Below, in pieces: positions 40,936 to 50,424 of a stretch of DNA of 64,000 nucleotides. The translations under genes were made by a program, and so were the position numbers. Positions within the stretch are counted from its first letter, which is position 1. Every line of letters begins with the position of its first letter. Location of the stretch: positions 62,001-126,000 of the forward strand of contig JASLQO010000020.1 in NCBI GenBank assembly GCA_030744435.1. Reading direction: 5' to 3'. The stretch is from JASLQO01 sp002327525. GTDB taxonomy: Bacteria > Pseudomonadota > Gammaproteobacteria > Pseudomonadales > Azotimanducaceae. Under the pieces are notes generated by a model. That model made no database searches. It was not told the DNA's origin and was given only the letters and a program-made list of their open reading frames with translations.

Positions 40936-41610
40936 CTATACGTCGACGATGGCGCCCAGGATCTCGACCAGCAGCAGAGCCTGATCCGGGGTGATGTGAA
41001 CGCCGCGCAGGTCGATCTCACGGGGATCGAGGTTGTTGAACACCGCCCCGCGCAGATCCGCGCCACATAAAGACAGACCGTGGCCATGCAGGTTGGAGAT
41101 ATCCGATCCGCTTAGGTTGGCAGCATCCAGGCGGGTGTTGTGGGCCGTCATTTCGATCATGCGGTTATTCGTGAGGGTACATTCGGTGAGCACCGTGTTG
41201 CTCAGGTTACCGTAAGAGAAATTGCAGTGCTCCATTGTAAAGGTGGCCAAATCCTTGTTGGATCGTATGGGCAGACGAAAGTCGGCCTCGCCGAAATCAG
41301 CGCCCTGCAGCTGGCAGTGTGACAGGGTGAGGTCGTAGGCACTGACGTGATTGAAGCTGGCGGTGGTCAGATCGCAGTGTTCGAAGGATGCCTCCCTGAG
41401 AATGGCGAAATCGAATTGCACCCCGCCATCATCGCCGTCATCCGGATGGAAGAATACACAGCGCTCAAAATGGGTGCCCTCGAGGTTGGCGGCGCGAAAT
41501 CCACACCTGGGAAAACGGCAGTTGACGAAAACTGCGCCTGCGAGGTCGGCGTCGTGGAAGTTGGTGTTCGAAAAATCCTCGTCTGCGAAACGAGATCCGG
41601 CGTATTGCAA
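40936..41610 (-). CDS. Qnr-like pentapeptide-repeat protein
   Basis: A right-handed quadrilateral beta-helix of pentapeptide repeats (A/x-D/N-L/F-x-x). The 224-residue size, the break between the first and second blocks (CVFFHPDDGDDGGVQFDFA, a loop), and the ending DLRGVHITPDQALLLVEILG closely follow the Qnr family, which shields DNA gyrase from quinolones and whose chromosomal ancestors are in aquatic gammaproteobacteria. REASFEHCDLTTASF and LSGSDISNLHG match the same family core. The start is TTG 41610 with GAGAGGAAA upstream. No LexA box (CTGTN8ACAG) is seen, unlike qnrB. Whether it protects gyrase is unproven. Confidence 0.8.
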   Translation of the reverse strand: MQYAGSRFADEDFSNTNFHDADLAGAVFVNCRFPRCGFRAANLEGTHFERCVFFHPDDGDDGGVQFDFAILREASFEHCDLTTASFNHVSAYDLTLSHCQLQGADFGEADFRLPIRSNKDLATFTMEHCNFSYGNLSNTVLTECTLTNNRMIEMTAHNTRLDAANLSGSDISNLHGHGLSLCGADLRGAVFNNLDPREIDLRGVHITPDQALLLVEILGAIVDV

Positions 41611-41656
41611 CGGTGTTTCCTCTCGGTTTGGCGGGGCAGCGGTTACTGCCTTTAGA

Positions 41657-42016
41657 ATGACAGCTATGAACGCGGACGAAAACTCGGTCGACACCGGGAC
41701 GAAAGAATCGACGGCTGCCGATGATGCGGCCGCGCTGCGTGCGGACAAGGCGCGGCGAGCGGCACAATTGAGTGCCCAGGCGCCGGTGACGCATGGGCGT
41801 GTGGATCAGCGTCGTCTGACGCGCACCATCGTCCTCGGCAGCATCGCGGTGATCGTCGCGGTCGGCTGGCTGGCCCGTGAATTCGGCATCGAGGCGAACG
41901 AGCTGATTGGCTTTCTGGCAACCAGCCTGCTGCTCGTCGGTTCGTTGATTGCACTCGGACTGGTCGGCGCGTTGGTGCTGCGGATAATCAAGCGGACGCG
42001 CGCAGCGCGCAGATAA
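41657..42016 (+). CDS. Small membrane protein, two predicted membrane segments
   Basis: A ~119-residue protein: a charged N-terminal region (DENSVDTGTKESTAADDAAALRADKARRAAQ), a first hydrophobic segment (TIVLGSIAVIVAVGWLA), a short loop and a second (LIGFLATSLLLVGSLIALGLVGALVL), ending in basic KRTRAARR. Two ATGs (41657, 41666) are possible and neither has a clear ribosome site. No family recognised. Divergent from the Qnr-like gene and convergent with lepB (10 bp). Confidence 0.7.
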   Translation: MTAMNADENSVDTGTKESTAADDAAALRADKARRAAQLSAQAPVTHGRVDQRRLTRTIVLGSIAVIVAVGWLAREFGIEANELIGFLATSLLLVGSLIALGLVGALVLRIIKRTRAARR

Positions 42017-42025
42017 AGTCCGTGA

Positions 42026-42718
42026 CTACAGGGATTTGAAGAATCGATCCATGCGCGGTGCGTAGTAGTTGTCGTAGTCCAGCGAAAATGCTATGGCCTC
42101 CGCGCGGCCGAGAATACGCTCTCCGTTGACGAATCCGATGACCCGGTAATCGCTGGAATTATCGCGATTGTCACCGAGCATCATGTAGTGAGCGGGCGGG
42201 ACGACGACCTCGGCGAAATCGTCTGCGTACGCAGGGTGGCGGGCGCGGTGATGCATGACGATGCGCGTATCACCGAGGATGTGTTCTTGAAGGTAGCGAA
42301 AGCGGCGCTGATCTGCGGCGGGCACGGTGCGTAGTTCATCGTGGCTCAGCGTCTTGTACTGCGCGCGTTCGCCGTTGATGATGAGCACGTTGTCGCGTAG
42401 TTCCACCCGGTCACCCGGAATGCCCACGATGCGCTTGACGAGCAGTAGTTCGTCGCGCGGGGAGGGAAAGGTAACCACGTCGCCCCGCTGTGGTGCTTCC
42501 CAACGCGCCAGGCGATGCAGTGTGAAAGGCACTCGAAGATCGTAGGCCAGCTTGTCCACTACGATGCGATCGCCGATCAGGATCGATGGCAGCATGGAGC
42601 CTGAAGGAACCTGATTCCAGTCGGCGATGGCCGAGCGGAACAGGAGCATTACCGCGACGAACAGCAGGAAACCGCGCCAGTCGCGCCAGAGTTTTGCGAA
42701 AGTCGACCCGTTGCTCAT
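42026..42718 (-). CDS. lepB: Signal peptidase I
   Basis: The membrane peptidase that cleaves signal peptides. One N-terminal anchor (GFLLFVAVMLLFRSAIA), then box B with catalytic Ser in VPSGSMLPSILIGDRI (~38), box D with Lys in LLLVKRIVGIPGDRVEL (~90), and box E GDNRDNSSDYR (~188). 230 residues. The frame is open to 42796, but the ATG at 42718 starts with the membrane anchor. It follows the DUF1244 gene by 5 bp. E. coli LepB has two anchors; this is the shorter form. Confidence 0.93.
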   Translation of the reverse strand: MSNGSTFAKLWRDWRGFLLFVAVMLLFRSAIADWNQVPSGSMLPSILIGDRIVVDKLAYDLRVPFTLHRLARWEAPQRGDVVTFPSPRDELLLVKRIVGIPGDRVELRDNVLIINGERAQYKTLSHDELRTVPAADQRRFRYLQEHILGDTRIVMHHRARHPAYADDFAEVVVPPAHYMMLGDNRDNSSDYRVIGFVNGERILGRAEAIAFSLDYDNYYAPRMDRFFKSL

Positions 42719-42723
42719 GATGC

Positions 42724-43014
42724 TCAATTCTGCTGACGTGTCTCGAAGGCGGCCTTTTGCGCTGGCGTCGCTTTGCCCTGATAGCGGGATTTCCACTCGT
42801 CGTACGGCATGCCGTAGACGCGCTCACGGGCGTCCTCGTAGTCTAAATGGTGGCCGGCGTCTTCGGCGGCTGCGACGTACCACTTGGACAGACAGTTGCG
42901 GCAGAAGCCGGCCAGATTCATGAGATCGATGTTCTGCACGTCTTTATGTTCGTCGAGATGCTGCAGCAAGCGACGAAAAACGGCCGCTTCGAGCTGGGTT
43001 TGCTGTTCGCTCAT
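42724..43014 (-). CDS. DUF1244 family protein
   Basis: A 96-residue conserved protein. The diagnostic core is DLMNLAGFCRNCLSKWYVAAAED (~33), followed by YEDARERVYGMPYDEWKSRYQ. The Cys-x-x-Cys could bind metal. Function unknown. The ATG at 43014 (MSEQQTQLE) has AGGAA upstream; the longer TTG start is less likely. Co-transcribed with lepB (5 bp gap). Confidence 0.92.
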   Translation of the reverse strand: MSEQQTQLEAAVFRRLLQHLDEHKDVQNIDLMNLAGFCRNCLSKWYVAAAEDAGHHLDYEDARERVYGMPYDEWKSRYQGKATPAQKAAFETRQQN

Positions 43015-43127
43015 CCGCAATTTCCTGGGTGATATTCTCGCCTGAATGTGCCGGATTCTACCGGGCGGATTCCGCTCCCGGAAGGACGTGCTTCAATCGC
43101 CGGCGATTTCCTCATATTGGCTCACAC

Positions 43128-43611
<484 letters not shown>

Positions 43612-43620
<9 letters not shown>

Positions 43621-44379
43621 GGTAAACACCCAGTCATCTCCCTGCGATCGCTCCTCACAGAACTCATAGCCGTTCCAGTCGAATGCCTTGAGTTTCTTGA
43701 GCGTCGAGACCCGTTCCCGCACGAAATAGCTGGTCATCAATCCACGCGCTTTCTTAGCGGTGAATGAAACGAACATGTAGCGGCCGTTCTTTTTCTCCAG
43801 AAACCTCGGCGTAACGATGCGGGCGTCGATCCCGGTCGGATCCACTACATTGAAATACTCGTTCGATGCGAGGTTGATCAATATCGGACGTTGCGATTCG
43901 GCAAGACACATATTGAGCTCGTTGGTCACCTTGTCACCCCAGAACTCGTATAGATCACTGCCCCTGCGCGTGATCAGCCGCGTACCCATCTCCAGGCGGT
44001 AAGGCTGCATGAGGTCCAGGGGTTTGAGGACGCCATGTAGGCCCGAGAGGATGCGCAAGTGATTCTGCGCCCAGGTGAAATCCCGTTCACCGAAGGTGGA
44101 TGCTTCCAGCCCGACATACACATCCCCATTGAATGCGAGCACCGCGGGACGTGCGTTCTTGGTGTCGAAAGGCGTGTGCCATGTGTGATAGCGGTCCACA
44201 TTCAGGTGAGCAAGGTTGTCACTGATCCCCATCAGTGATGCGAGATCCTGGGGCGCTTTCTTTTTCAATTCCGAGATCAGTTGCTTTGACTCGTTCATGA
44301 AAACTGGCAGGCTATGTTTGCGCGTGGATAGCGGAGTCTCGAAATCCAGGCGTTTGGCGGGGGAAATGATGGCCAGCAT
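43612..44379 (-). CDS. yaaA: Peroxide stress protein YaaA
   Basis: A DUF328 protein; E. coli YaaA lowers free iron under peroxide stress and binds DNA. Starts MLAIISPAKRLDFETPL, with GDVYVGLEASTF, RILSGLHGVLKPLDLMQPYRLEMGTRL, LINLASNEYF and KKARGLMTSYFV all typical. 255 residues, normal. The frame is open far upstream (to 44703), but the ATG at 44379 is the family start. Its 3' end overlaps the tail of the broken terC gene on the other strand. Confidence 0.95.
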
Positions 44380-44457
44380 CGGCGACCTCGTCGGCTGCTG
44401 AGTGAGCATTCTAGCGAGTTGGGTCTGTATTTCGTAGCAACGGGGGATAAGGGGCAG

Positions 44458-45180
44458 ATGAGGGCGGTGCATTTCGAATATCGCATCGACATCGGATGCG
44501 TGCGTCAGAACAACGAGGATGCCGTCGCCTGCGATGCGACACGGGCCGTGGCGGTGCTCGCGGACGGCATGGGAGGACTCGACGCCGGGGAGATCGCGGC
44601 GCACGTCGCGGTGCACACGGTGCTTGAGAGGATAAGTGCCGAGACGCTGCGTGAAGCGGATACTTTGCGTATTGCCGTGGAGGCAGCGAACGGGGAAATA
44701 CACGCGCTCAACGAGGTGCGCTCAGGCGGCGGTTCCCGTGGTCGAATGGGCACCACCGTGGTGGTGTGGGCCGCGCTCGGCGGTGATCGGTGTGCGGTGG
44801 CGCACGTGGGTGACTCTCGCGCATATCTGTGGCGCGAAGATCACCTCACTCGCCTCACGAGCGACCACAGTATGGTTCAGCAGTTAGCGGATGCCGGCAT
44901 GATGACGGAAGCCCAGGCAGCGCGCGCTCCCAATCGCAACGTCATCACCCGTGCGCTCGGGCTCGATGAGAGGGTGGAGGTAGAGATCGCGGAACACGAG
45001 TGGCGGCCGGGCGATAGATACCTGCTGTGCAGCGATGGACTCACCGATCTGGTCAGCAACGCCGAAATCGCACGGCGTTTCCGGGACAATCCGGAACCGA
45101 GCCGCCTTCTCACGGCGCTGATTGATGTCGCCAAAGAATTGGGTGGCACCGACAATATCGCGGTGGTGTTGATCGCCTGA
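44458..45180 (+). CDS. PP2C-family protein phosphatase (PppA/Stp type)
   Basis: A metal-dependent Ser/Thr phosphatase of 240 residues. Motifs: RIDIGCVRQNNEDA (metal Asp/Glu, ~9), VAVLADGMGGLDAGEIA (~33), GRMGTTVVVWAAL, VAHVGDSRAYLW (~121), SDHSMVQQLADAGMM, YLLCSDGLTDLV (~192) and GGTDNIAVVLI (~228). The start ATG 44458 has GGGGCAG upstream. It is a plausible counterpart of the large Ser/Thr kinase hybrid at 52-58 kb, though not adjacent to it. Confidence 0.94.
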   Translation: MRAVHFEYRIDIGCVRQNNEDAVACDATRAVAVLADGMGGLDAGEIAAHVAVHTVLERISAETLREADTLRIAVEAANGEIHALNEVRSGGGSRGRMGTTVVVWAALGGDRCAVAHVGDSRAYLWREDHLTRLTSDHSMVQQLADAGMMTEAQAARAPNRNVITRALGLDERVEVEIAEHEWRPGDRYLLCSDGLTDLVSNAEIARRFRDNPEPSRLLTALIDVAKELGGTDNIAVVLIA

Positions 45181-45259
45181 TACTGCGCACCGGCGATGCT
45201 CTTTCTCTTTGGAGGAAATCCCGATAGTCTCGCGCCCGCAATCGAATTCGGACAGCGTT

Positions 45260-45598
45260 ATGAGCGGCAACACTTCAATGACACAGCGCATCGAAGATAA
45301 GCTTGCAAGCGGGATCGCCCTCGATCATCTGGAAGTGATCAATGAAAGTGGTGGCCACAACGTTCCCGCGGACTCCCAGACGCACTTCAAAGTGGTGCTG
45401 GTTTCCGATGAATTCGTCGACAAGCGACTGCTGGCCAGGCACCGACAGGTGAACGAGTTGCTGGCCGCCGAATTGGCACAGGGCGTGCACGCGCTTGCCA
45501 TACACACCTATACGCCGCACGAGTGGCGCGAACGCTTCGGTGCAGCTCCGTTATCTCCGCCCTGTCAGGGTGTGCGGGAGAAGAATCCCGAAGACTGA
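45260..45598 (+). CDS. bolA: BolA family protein
   Basis: A small regulator/iron-sulfur cofactor protein partnering monothiol glutaredoxin. The family core is plain: LEVINESGGHNVPADSQTHFKVVLVSDEFVDKRLLARHRQVNELL, then GVHALAIHTYTPHEW. 112 residues from ATG 45260, or 106 from ATG 45278 (MTQRIEDKLA), which matches family starts better; no ribosome site decides. The invariant His lies in ALAIHTYTP. Short C-terminal tail after HEWRERF. Confidence 0.93.
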   Translation: MSGNTSMTQRIEDKLASGIALDHLEVINESGGHNVPADSQTHFKVVLVSDEFVDKRLLARHRQVNELLAAELAQGVHALAIHTYTPHEWRERFGAAPLSPPCQGVREKNPED

Positions 45599-45617
45599 GA
45601 TGCGCGGGTGCGGCTGT

Positions 45618-46556
45618 TCAGTCGGAGTAGCCGAGAACAGCGTTCAGCGAGCCGGTGTGGCGATCGAAGTAGGTGCGGTCCTCTGCGCTCAGATCCGTCT
45701 TCCAGCGTTCGTCCAATCTGAGTTCCTGGCGGGGCTTCAGGCGCATGTCGTTACCATTCACGGGATGCTGCTTACCAGGGGTTACTTCCAGCATCGATTC
45801 GACGAAGTCGATTTTCAGGAAAGCGCACAGGCTGCGCATCACGCCCGGTGGATCGGCCATGAGATCCTCGTAGCGCATCCGAAACAGATGTTCGTCGGGC
45901 AGGTTACGCGTCAGCAGCGACTGCGCGCGCCGGTTGTAGCGAAACCAGGCGCGAGCCGATTCGCGGGCACTGAAACCGCTGCTGTGACGGGAGTGGAAAA
46001 CGCCGCGGCCATCGCGTGTGAGAAAGATGATGCGCACGTCCGACGGATTCGCCTCGTGCACGGCCAGGGCCTTGTGCACGTTCTTTGAAGAGTCCACCAG
46101 AAAGCGTTTGTCCCATTGACGCATGACGGTTTCGTAGAGATAGAGGGTGTTGTCCACACCCTGGGCGAGCGTCGGTGCCAGGGGCAGGCGCAGCATGCTG
46201 TGGGGGGGTGCCGAGAAGCGCAGGTCACACGCGGCGCTGTGCAGCTTGGTCCTCAAACGATACCAGCGTGTCTGATGGTCATGATCGATCACTACACTCG
46301 CTACCGCATCCCATTGTTGTAGGGCATAGGGTGTGGTCCGCAGATCCGTGCCACGGTCGCTGGCGACGTCCGCCAGCACCGCCTGCCAGTTCCGGCAGGC
46401 GGAGATGGGCTCACCGCAAGAGCAGGGTTGGTCGAGTGAGATGGCCTTGCCGAGAAAGGAAAACTCGCCGAGAGATGCGCCTTGTGGATGCGATCCGATC
46501 AGTACATCGAGCAGCGTCGATCCGGAGCGGCCTATGGAACAGATCAGACAAATCAT
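45618..46556 (-). CDS. Sulfotransferase family protein
   Basis: A PAPS-dependent sulfotransferase-fold protein. The 5'-phosphosulfate loop is ICSIGRSGSTLLDVLIGSHP (~5-24). The 3'-phosphate motif region is FLVDSSKNVHKALAVHEANPSDVRIIFLTRDGRGVFHSR (~160-195), with the Arg/Ser contacts. 312 residues. Members sulfate glycans, lipids or small molecules; substrate unknown. A Cys-rich insert (PCSCGEPISAC, ~43) may bind metal. Same strand as the arylesterase, 25 bp downstream of it. Confidence 0.88.
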   Translation of the reverse strand: MICLICSIGRSGSTLLDVLIGSHPQGASLGEFSFLGKAISLDQPCSCGEPISACRNWQAVLADVASDRGTDLRTTPYALQQWDAVASVVIDHDHQTRWYRLRTKLHSAACDLRFSAPPHSMLRLPLAPTLAQGVDNTLYLYETVMRQWDKRFLVDSSKNVHKALAVHEANPSDVRIIFLTRDGRGVFHSRHSSGFSARESARAWFRYNRRAQSLLTRNLPDEHLFRMRYEDLMADPPGVMRSLCAFLKIDFVESMLEVTPGKQHPVNGNDMRLKPRQELRLDERWKTDLSAEDRTYFDRHTGSLNAVLGYSD

Positions 46557-46581
46557 TCCGGCACTCTAACAACGTGTGTAT

Positions 46582-47226
46582 TCAATCGCCGGACACGGTG
46601 CCGGAAATGAGAGGTGCGACACGCTGCCAGAAGGTCTCGAGCAGCAATGGCTGAGCGTCGGCTGTGGGATGTATTCCATCGCGCTGCATTAGGCCTGGTT
46701 CCAGCGCCACGTTCTCGAGCAGAAAAGGCACCAGCAGTGCGTCGTGCTCGTCGGCTACCTGCTCGAATACCCGCGTGAATGCCTCCGTGTAGCGTGGGCC
46801 GTAGTTTGGAGGGATCTGCATACCGACCACGACCACGTCTCGCTCACCCGTGTAGGCCAGCTTGATCATACGGCTCAGATTATCACGAATCGTTCGTACC
46901 GGATAACCGCGCAGCGCGTCGTTCCCGCCTAGTTCGATCACCACGACATCGGGATCGTGAGTTGCCAGCATGCCAGGCAGGCGCGCAAGGCCCCCGCCGG
47001 TGGTTTCGCCGCTCACGCTCGCGTTGATCACCGCAGCACCCGGAACCTGGCGTGTGAGTCGTTCCGAAAACAGCGCCACCCAGCCCTGTTCACGTTGAAT
47101 ACCGTAAGCGGCACTGATACTGTCGCCCATCACCAATACTGTCGGAGCAGCAACGATACGGCCGCCCGGGCTCAAGAGGGCTGCGGTCACGGCAGCCACG
47201 ATGGTCAAGCGGTCTCTGAACTTCAT
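46582..47226 (-). CDS. tesA: Arylesterase / acyl-CoA thioesterase I-like SGNH hydrolase (TesA type)
   Basis: A periplasmic SGNH hydrolase. A signal peptide to about GRIVA is followed by block I VLVMGDSISAAYGI (Ser ~37), block II SVSGETTGGGLARLP, block III VIELGGNDALRG (Asn) and block V RDGIHPTADAQ with the Asp-His pair. 214 residues, normal. It diverges from the YbbA/YbbP-like transporter genes, the same neighbourhood as tesA-ybbA-ybbP in E. coli, which strengthens all three calls. Confidence 0.93.
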   Translation of the reverse strand: MKFRDRLTIVAAVTAALLSPGGRIVAAPTVLVMGDSISAAYGIQREQGWVALFSERLTRQVPGAAVINASVSGETTGGGLARLPGMLATHDPDVVVIELGGNDALRGYPVRTIRDNLSRMIKLAYTGERDVVVVGMQIPPNYGPRYTEAFTRVFEQVADEHDALLVPFLLENVALEPGLMQRDGIHPTADAQPLLLETFWQRVAPLISGTVSGD

Positions 47227-47254
47227 CTTTTAACTTTCGATCAGTATTCAACCA

Positions 47255-47929
47255 ATGACCAGGAATACAGTCATTCGGGCGGTGGACATCGGCAAGGTTG
47301 TCCCCACAGCAGAGGGCAACCTGTCCATCTTGGCGGGGGTAGGGCTCGAAATCAATACAGGTGAGAGTGTCGCCATCGTGGGTGCGTCGGGCTCCGGAAA
47401 AACCACACTGCTTGGCATTCTCGCCGGACTCGATCTGCCCAGCAGTGGGACGGTGGAGCTCGCCCGTGAAGAGATTACAGCACTTGATGAGGAAGCGCGT
47501 GCACGCATTCGCGGCGAGCACGTCGGCTTTGTCTTCCAGACGTTTCAACTGCTTGCCAGCCTCACCGCGTTGGAAAACGTGATGCTACCTGCGGAGCTGC
47601 GAGGCGATCCGGGTGCCGAACCGGAAGCGCTGAAACTGCTCGAAAAGGTCGGCCTTTCGGAAAGGGCGGGCCACTATCCGCGCCAGCTGTCCGGGGGTGA
47701 ACAGCAACGTGTGGCCATCGCACGCGCATTCGCATCCCGTCCGACAGTTCTGTTTGCCGACGAGCCCACGGGGAACCTCGATACCAGTACGGGGCAGAAG
47801 ATCATCGAGCTGTTGTTCGATCTGAACACCGAATTCAACACAACACTGGTGCTGGTGACCCACGACAGCCGTCTCGCTCAGCGATGTGGGCGGGTGGTGG
47901 AAATCGAGCAGGGGCGGCTGCGCACGTGA
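47255..47929 (+). CDS. ybbA: ABC transporter ATPase, YbbA type
   Basis: The ATPase of a YbbAP-like exporter. Walker A GASGSGKTT (~44), Q-loop VFQTFQLLASLTALENV, signature LSGGEQQRVAIARAF (~148), Walker B TVLFADEPTGNLD and TLVLVTHDSRLA. 224 residues. Its stop overlaps the GTG start of the permease (GTGA). Divergent from tesA with only 28 bp between the start codons, so promoters overlap gene ends. Confidence 0.93.
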   Translation: MTRNTVIRAVDIGKVVPTAEGNLSILAGVGLEINTGESVAIVGASGSGKTTLLGILAGLDLPSSGTVELAREEITALDEEARARIRGEHVGFVFQTFQLLASLTALENVMLPAELRGDPGAEPEALKLLEKVGLSERAGHYPRQLSGGEQQRVAIARAFASRPTVLFADEPTGNLDTSTGQKIIELLFDLNTEFNTTLVLVTHDSRLAQRCGRVVEIEQGRLRT

Positions 47930-50424
47930 ACGCGTCCATCGTCTTTCGAATGGCGTGGCGTGACTGGCGCGCGGGTGAGCTCGCGCTGCTGCTGGTCGCC
48001 CTGCTAGTGGCTGTCGGTACCGTCACGGCGATCAGCCTGTTCGTCGACCGCCTGCACCAGGCATTGCTGCTCGAGTCGGCAAACTTCCTGGCGGCAGATC
48101 GCTACATCGGCGGATCAAACCCCATACCCGAACCCTATCGGAAGGCTGTCGCGGCACGAAATCTCGACCTGGTGGACACGATGGTCTTCCCGTCGATGAT
48201 TTTCGCGGGCGTGGACCGCAGCCAGCTGGTGGCCGTCAAGGCGGTGGAGGAGGGCTATCCGCTGCGCGGTGTGCTGCGTACGGCGTTGGAGCCATTCACG
48301 CGTGGCGAGGAGGGCACTGACATCCCTCCCCCCGGCGAGGTGTGGTTGGATTCGCGTCTTTTCCCGGCGATGTCCGTGAAACTGGGCGATGAGGTGGAGG
48401 TGGGACTTGCGCGGCTGAAGGTGACCCGTGTACTGATCGCGGAACCGGATCGAGGCGGTAGCTTTTTTGATCTCGGCCCGAGGCTACTGATGAACCTCGC
48501 CGATGTGCCCTCCACGGAAGTCGTTCAACCGGGTAGCCGGATTGGCTATCGGCTGCTGCTGCGCGGCGAGGATGATGAGCTGGATGCCCTGGAAGCAGAG
48601 CTGGGTTTCGAGGATAGCTCCGGTTACCGTTGGGTCGACGTACGCGAGGCCAGTCCGCGAATTGGTTCTGCACTAGATCGCGCCGAGAGCTTTCTACTGC
48701 TCGGTGGTCTGCTGGCGGTGTTGCTGGCCGGGGTGGCGGTGGCGCTCTCGGCGCACCGTTATGCGAGGCGTCACTATGACCATGTCGGCATTTTCAAGAC
48801 GCTGGGTGCGACCCCCGATCAGGTCATGTGGAGTTACGTGGCCGTGCTCGCGCTGGTGGGCGCCGCGGCGGTGATCCTCGGCTCCATCATCGGTGGGCTG
48901 TTGCACCTTGGTATCGTCGAGGTGCTCAAAGAACTGATTCCCATCGAGCTGCCGGCGCCGAGCCTGCGCCCATTCTGGCTCGGAGCTACAACCGGATTCA
49001 TTTGTGCGCTGGCCTTCGCCCTGCCACCGCTCATCCATCTGCGCAACGTCTCGCCGATGCGGGTCATCCGCCGTGATCTCGGCAGCGCACCTGCTTCACA
49101 GTGGCTGAGTTACTCGGCGGCCGCCACCGGTAGCCTGTTCTTGCTGATCTGGTACAGCGAAAGCCTGTTTCTCACCTTCTGGACGCTCGTGGGTGCCGCG
49201 GCCGTGCTGGTGCTGTTCGGCACGCTGGCGCTACTGCTGTTGCGCGGTGGGCGCGTGGTGGGCATGCAGGCTGGCAGCGGCTGGCGGCTGGCATTGTCGG
49301 GTTTGCAGCGCCGGCACCGGGAGAACACCGCGCAGATTCTGATTTTCGGACTCGCCATCATGCTGTTGCTGGTGCTGGTCCTGTTGCGCACCGCACTCAT
49401 CGACGAGTGGCGTAGCCAGCTCCCGGACGATGTACCGAATCACTTCCTGATGAACATTACCCCGGAGCAGGTGGCGGGCGTTCGCGAGCTGCTGCGAAAG
49501 ACCCGCCGGCAAGGTCCGATCTATCCCATGATTCGCGGCCGGGTGGTGGAGGTGAATGGTATCGATGCCAAGCAATGGGACGCTCGGCATCGGCACCCAG
49601 ACGATCCGGGCACGCGCGTGGGATCTGAACGTAACCTGACCTGGGCGGCGCACGTGCCCAAGGACAACGAGGTGGTCCTCGGAGAATGGTGGCCGAGCAA
49701 CGAGGAACGCTCTCTGGTCTCGCTCGAGGACGAGTACGCGCGTGAACTGTATCTGAAACTCGGCGATCGGCTCACGTTCGACGTCGCGGGAGTGCGCGTG
49801 GATGCGGAAGTGGCGAGTCTCAGGCGCCTTGACTGGGAGAGTATGCAGCCGAACTTCTTCATCATTTTCTCACCCGCGGCGCTCAAAGACAGTGCGGCCA
49901 CCTACATGACTAGCTTTCACCTGGAGCGGGAGGAGAAAATTTTCCTGAACCGGTTGCTGTCCGCCTATCCGACGGTCACCGTGATCGAGGTGGACGCCAT
50001 CATTGCGCAGGTCCAGATCATCGTCGATCAGGTTACCCAGGCGGTGGAACTCATACTGGCGCTGGTCGTTGTCTCCGGTTGTCTGGTGTTGATTGCGAGT
50101 ATCCAGGCCGGGCGGGATGCCCGTGTGCGTGAGCACGCGTTGGTGCGCACACTCGGTGGCACGACACGGCTGATCACGGGTGCGCTCGCTGTTGAGTTTG
50201 CCGTGCTCGGTACCTTTGCGGGAATCATCGCGGTGGTAGGAGCCGAGGTGACGGTGGCGCTGCTGCAGAACCAGGTGTTCGAGTTGCCGGTGCAGGCCCA
50301 TCCGTGGTTGTGGCTGATCGGTCCAACAGTCGGGGGGATTCTGATCCTGGTGGTGGGGTTGTGGGGAACGCGCGGCGTGGTGTCCAGTCCACCGATGACC
50401 GTACTGAGAGGGGCCGATGACTGA
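47926..50424 (+). CDS. ybbP: Large ABC permease, YbbP type
   Basis: An 832-residue permease with ten predicted membrane segments in the usual YbbP order: one N-terminal (ELALLLVALLVAVGTVTAISLFV), periplasmic domain 1 (~45-250), a central set (LLLGGLLAVLLAGVAVALS, YVAVLALVGAAAVILGSIIGG, more to ~480), periplasmic domain 2 (~500-690), and three C-terminal segments. FtsX-like couplers are HYDHVGIFKTLGATPDQV and HALVRTLGGTTRLI. In E. coli the pair sits with tesA and is proposed to extract hydrophobic compounds from the inner membrane. Starts at GTG overlapping the ATPase stop; its end overlaps ttcA by eight bases. Confidence 0.93.
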   Translation: MNASIVFRMAWRDWRAGELALLLVALLVAVGTVTAISLFVDRLHQALLLESANFLAADRYIGGSNPIPEPYRKAVAARNLDLVDTMVFPSMIFAGVDRSQLVAVKAVEEGYPLRGVLRTALEPFTRGEEGTDIPPPGEVWLDSRLFPAMSVKLGDEVEVGLARLKVTRVLIAEPDRGGSFFDLGPRLLMNLADVPSTEVVQPGSRIGYRLLLRGEDDELDALEAELGFEDSSGYRWVDVREASPRIGSALDRAESFLLLGGLLAVLLAGVAVALSAHRYARRHYDHVGIFKTLGATPDQVMWSYVAVLALVGAAAVILGSIIGGLLHLGIVEVLKELIPIELPAPSLRPFWLGATTGFICALAFALPPLIHLRNVSPMRVIRRDLGSAPASQWLSYSAAATGSLFLLIWYSESLFLTFWTLVGAAAVLVLFGTLALLLLRGGRVVGMQAGSGWRLALSGLQRRHRENTAQILIFGLAIMLLLVLVLLRTALIDEWRSQLPDDVPNHFLMNITPEQVAGVRELLRKTRRQGPIYPMIRGRVVEVNGIDAKQWDARHRHPDDPGTRVGSERNLTWAAHVPKDNEVVLGEWWPSNEERSLVSLEDEYARELYLKLGDRLTFDVAGVRVDAEVASLRRLDWESMQPNFFIIFSPAALKDSAATYMTSFHLEREEKIFLNRLLSAYPTVTVIEVDAIIAQVQIIVDQVTQAVELILALVVVSGCLVLIASIQAGRDARVREHALVRTLGGTTRLITGALAVEFAVLGTFAGIIAVVGAEVTVALLQNQVFELPVQAHPWLWLIGPTVGGILILVVGLWGTRGVVSSPPMTVLRGADD

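Noticed and set aside
41351..41656. Longer N-terminus for the small membrane protein
   Set aside because: It would be fully antisense to the Qnr-like gene; the start near 41657 leaves a normal divergent arrangement.
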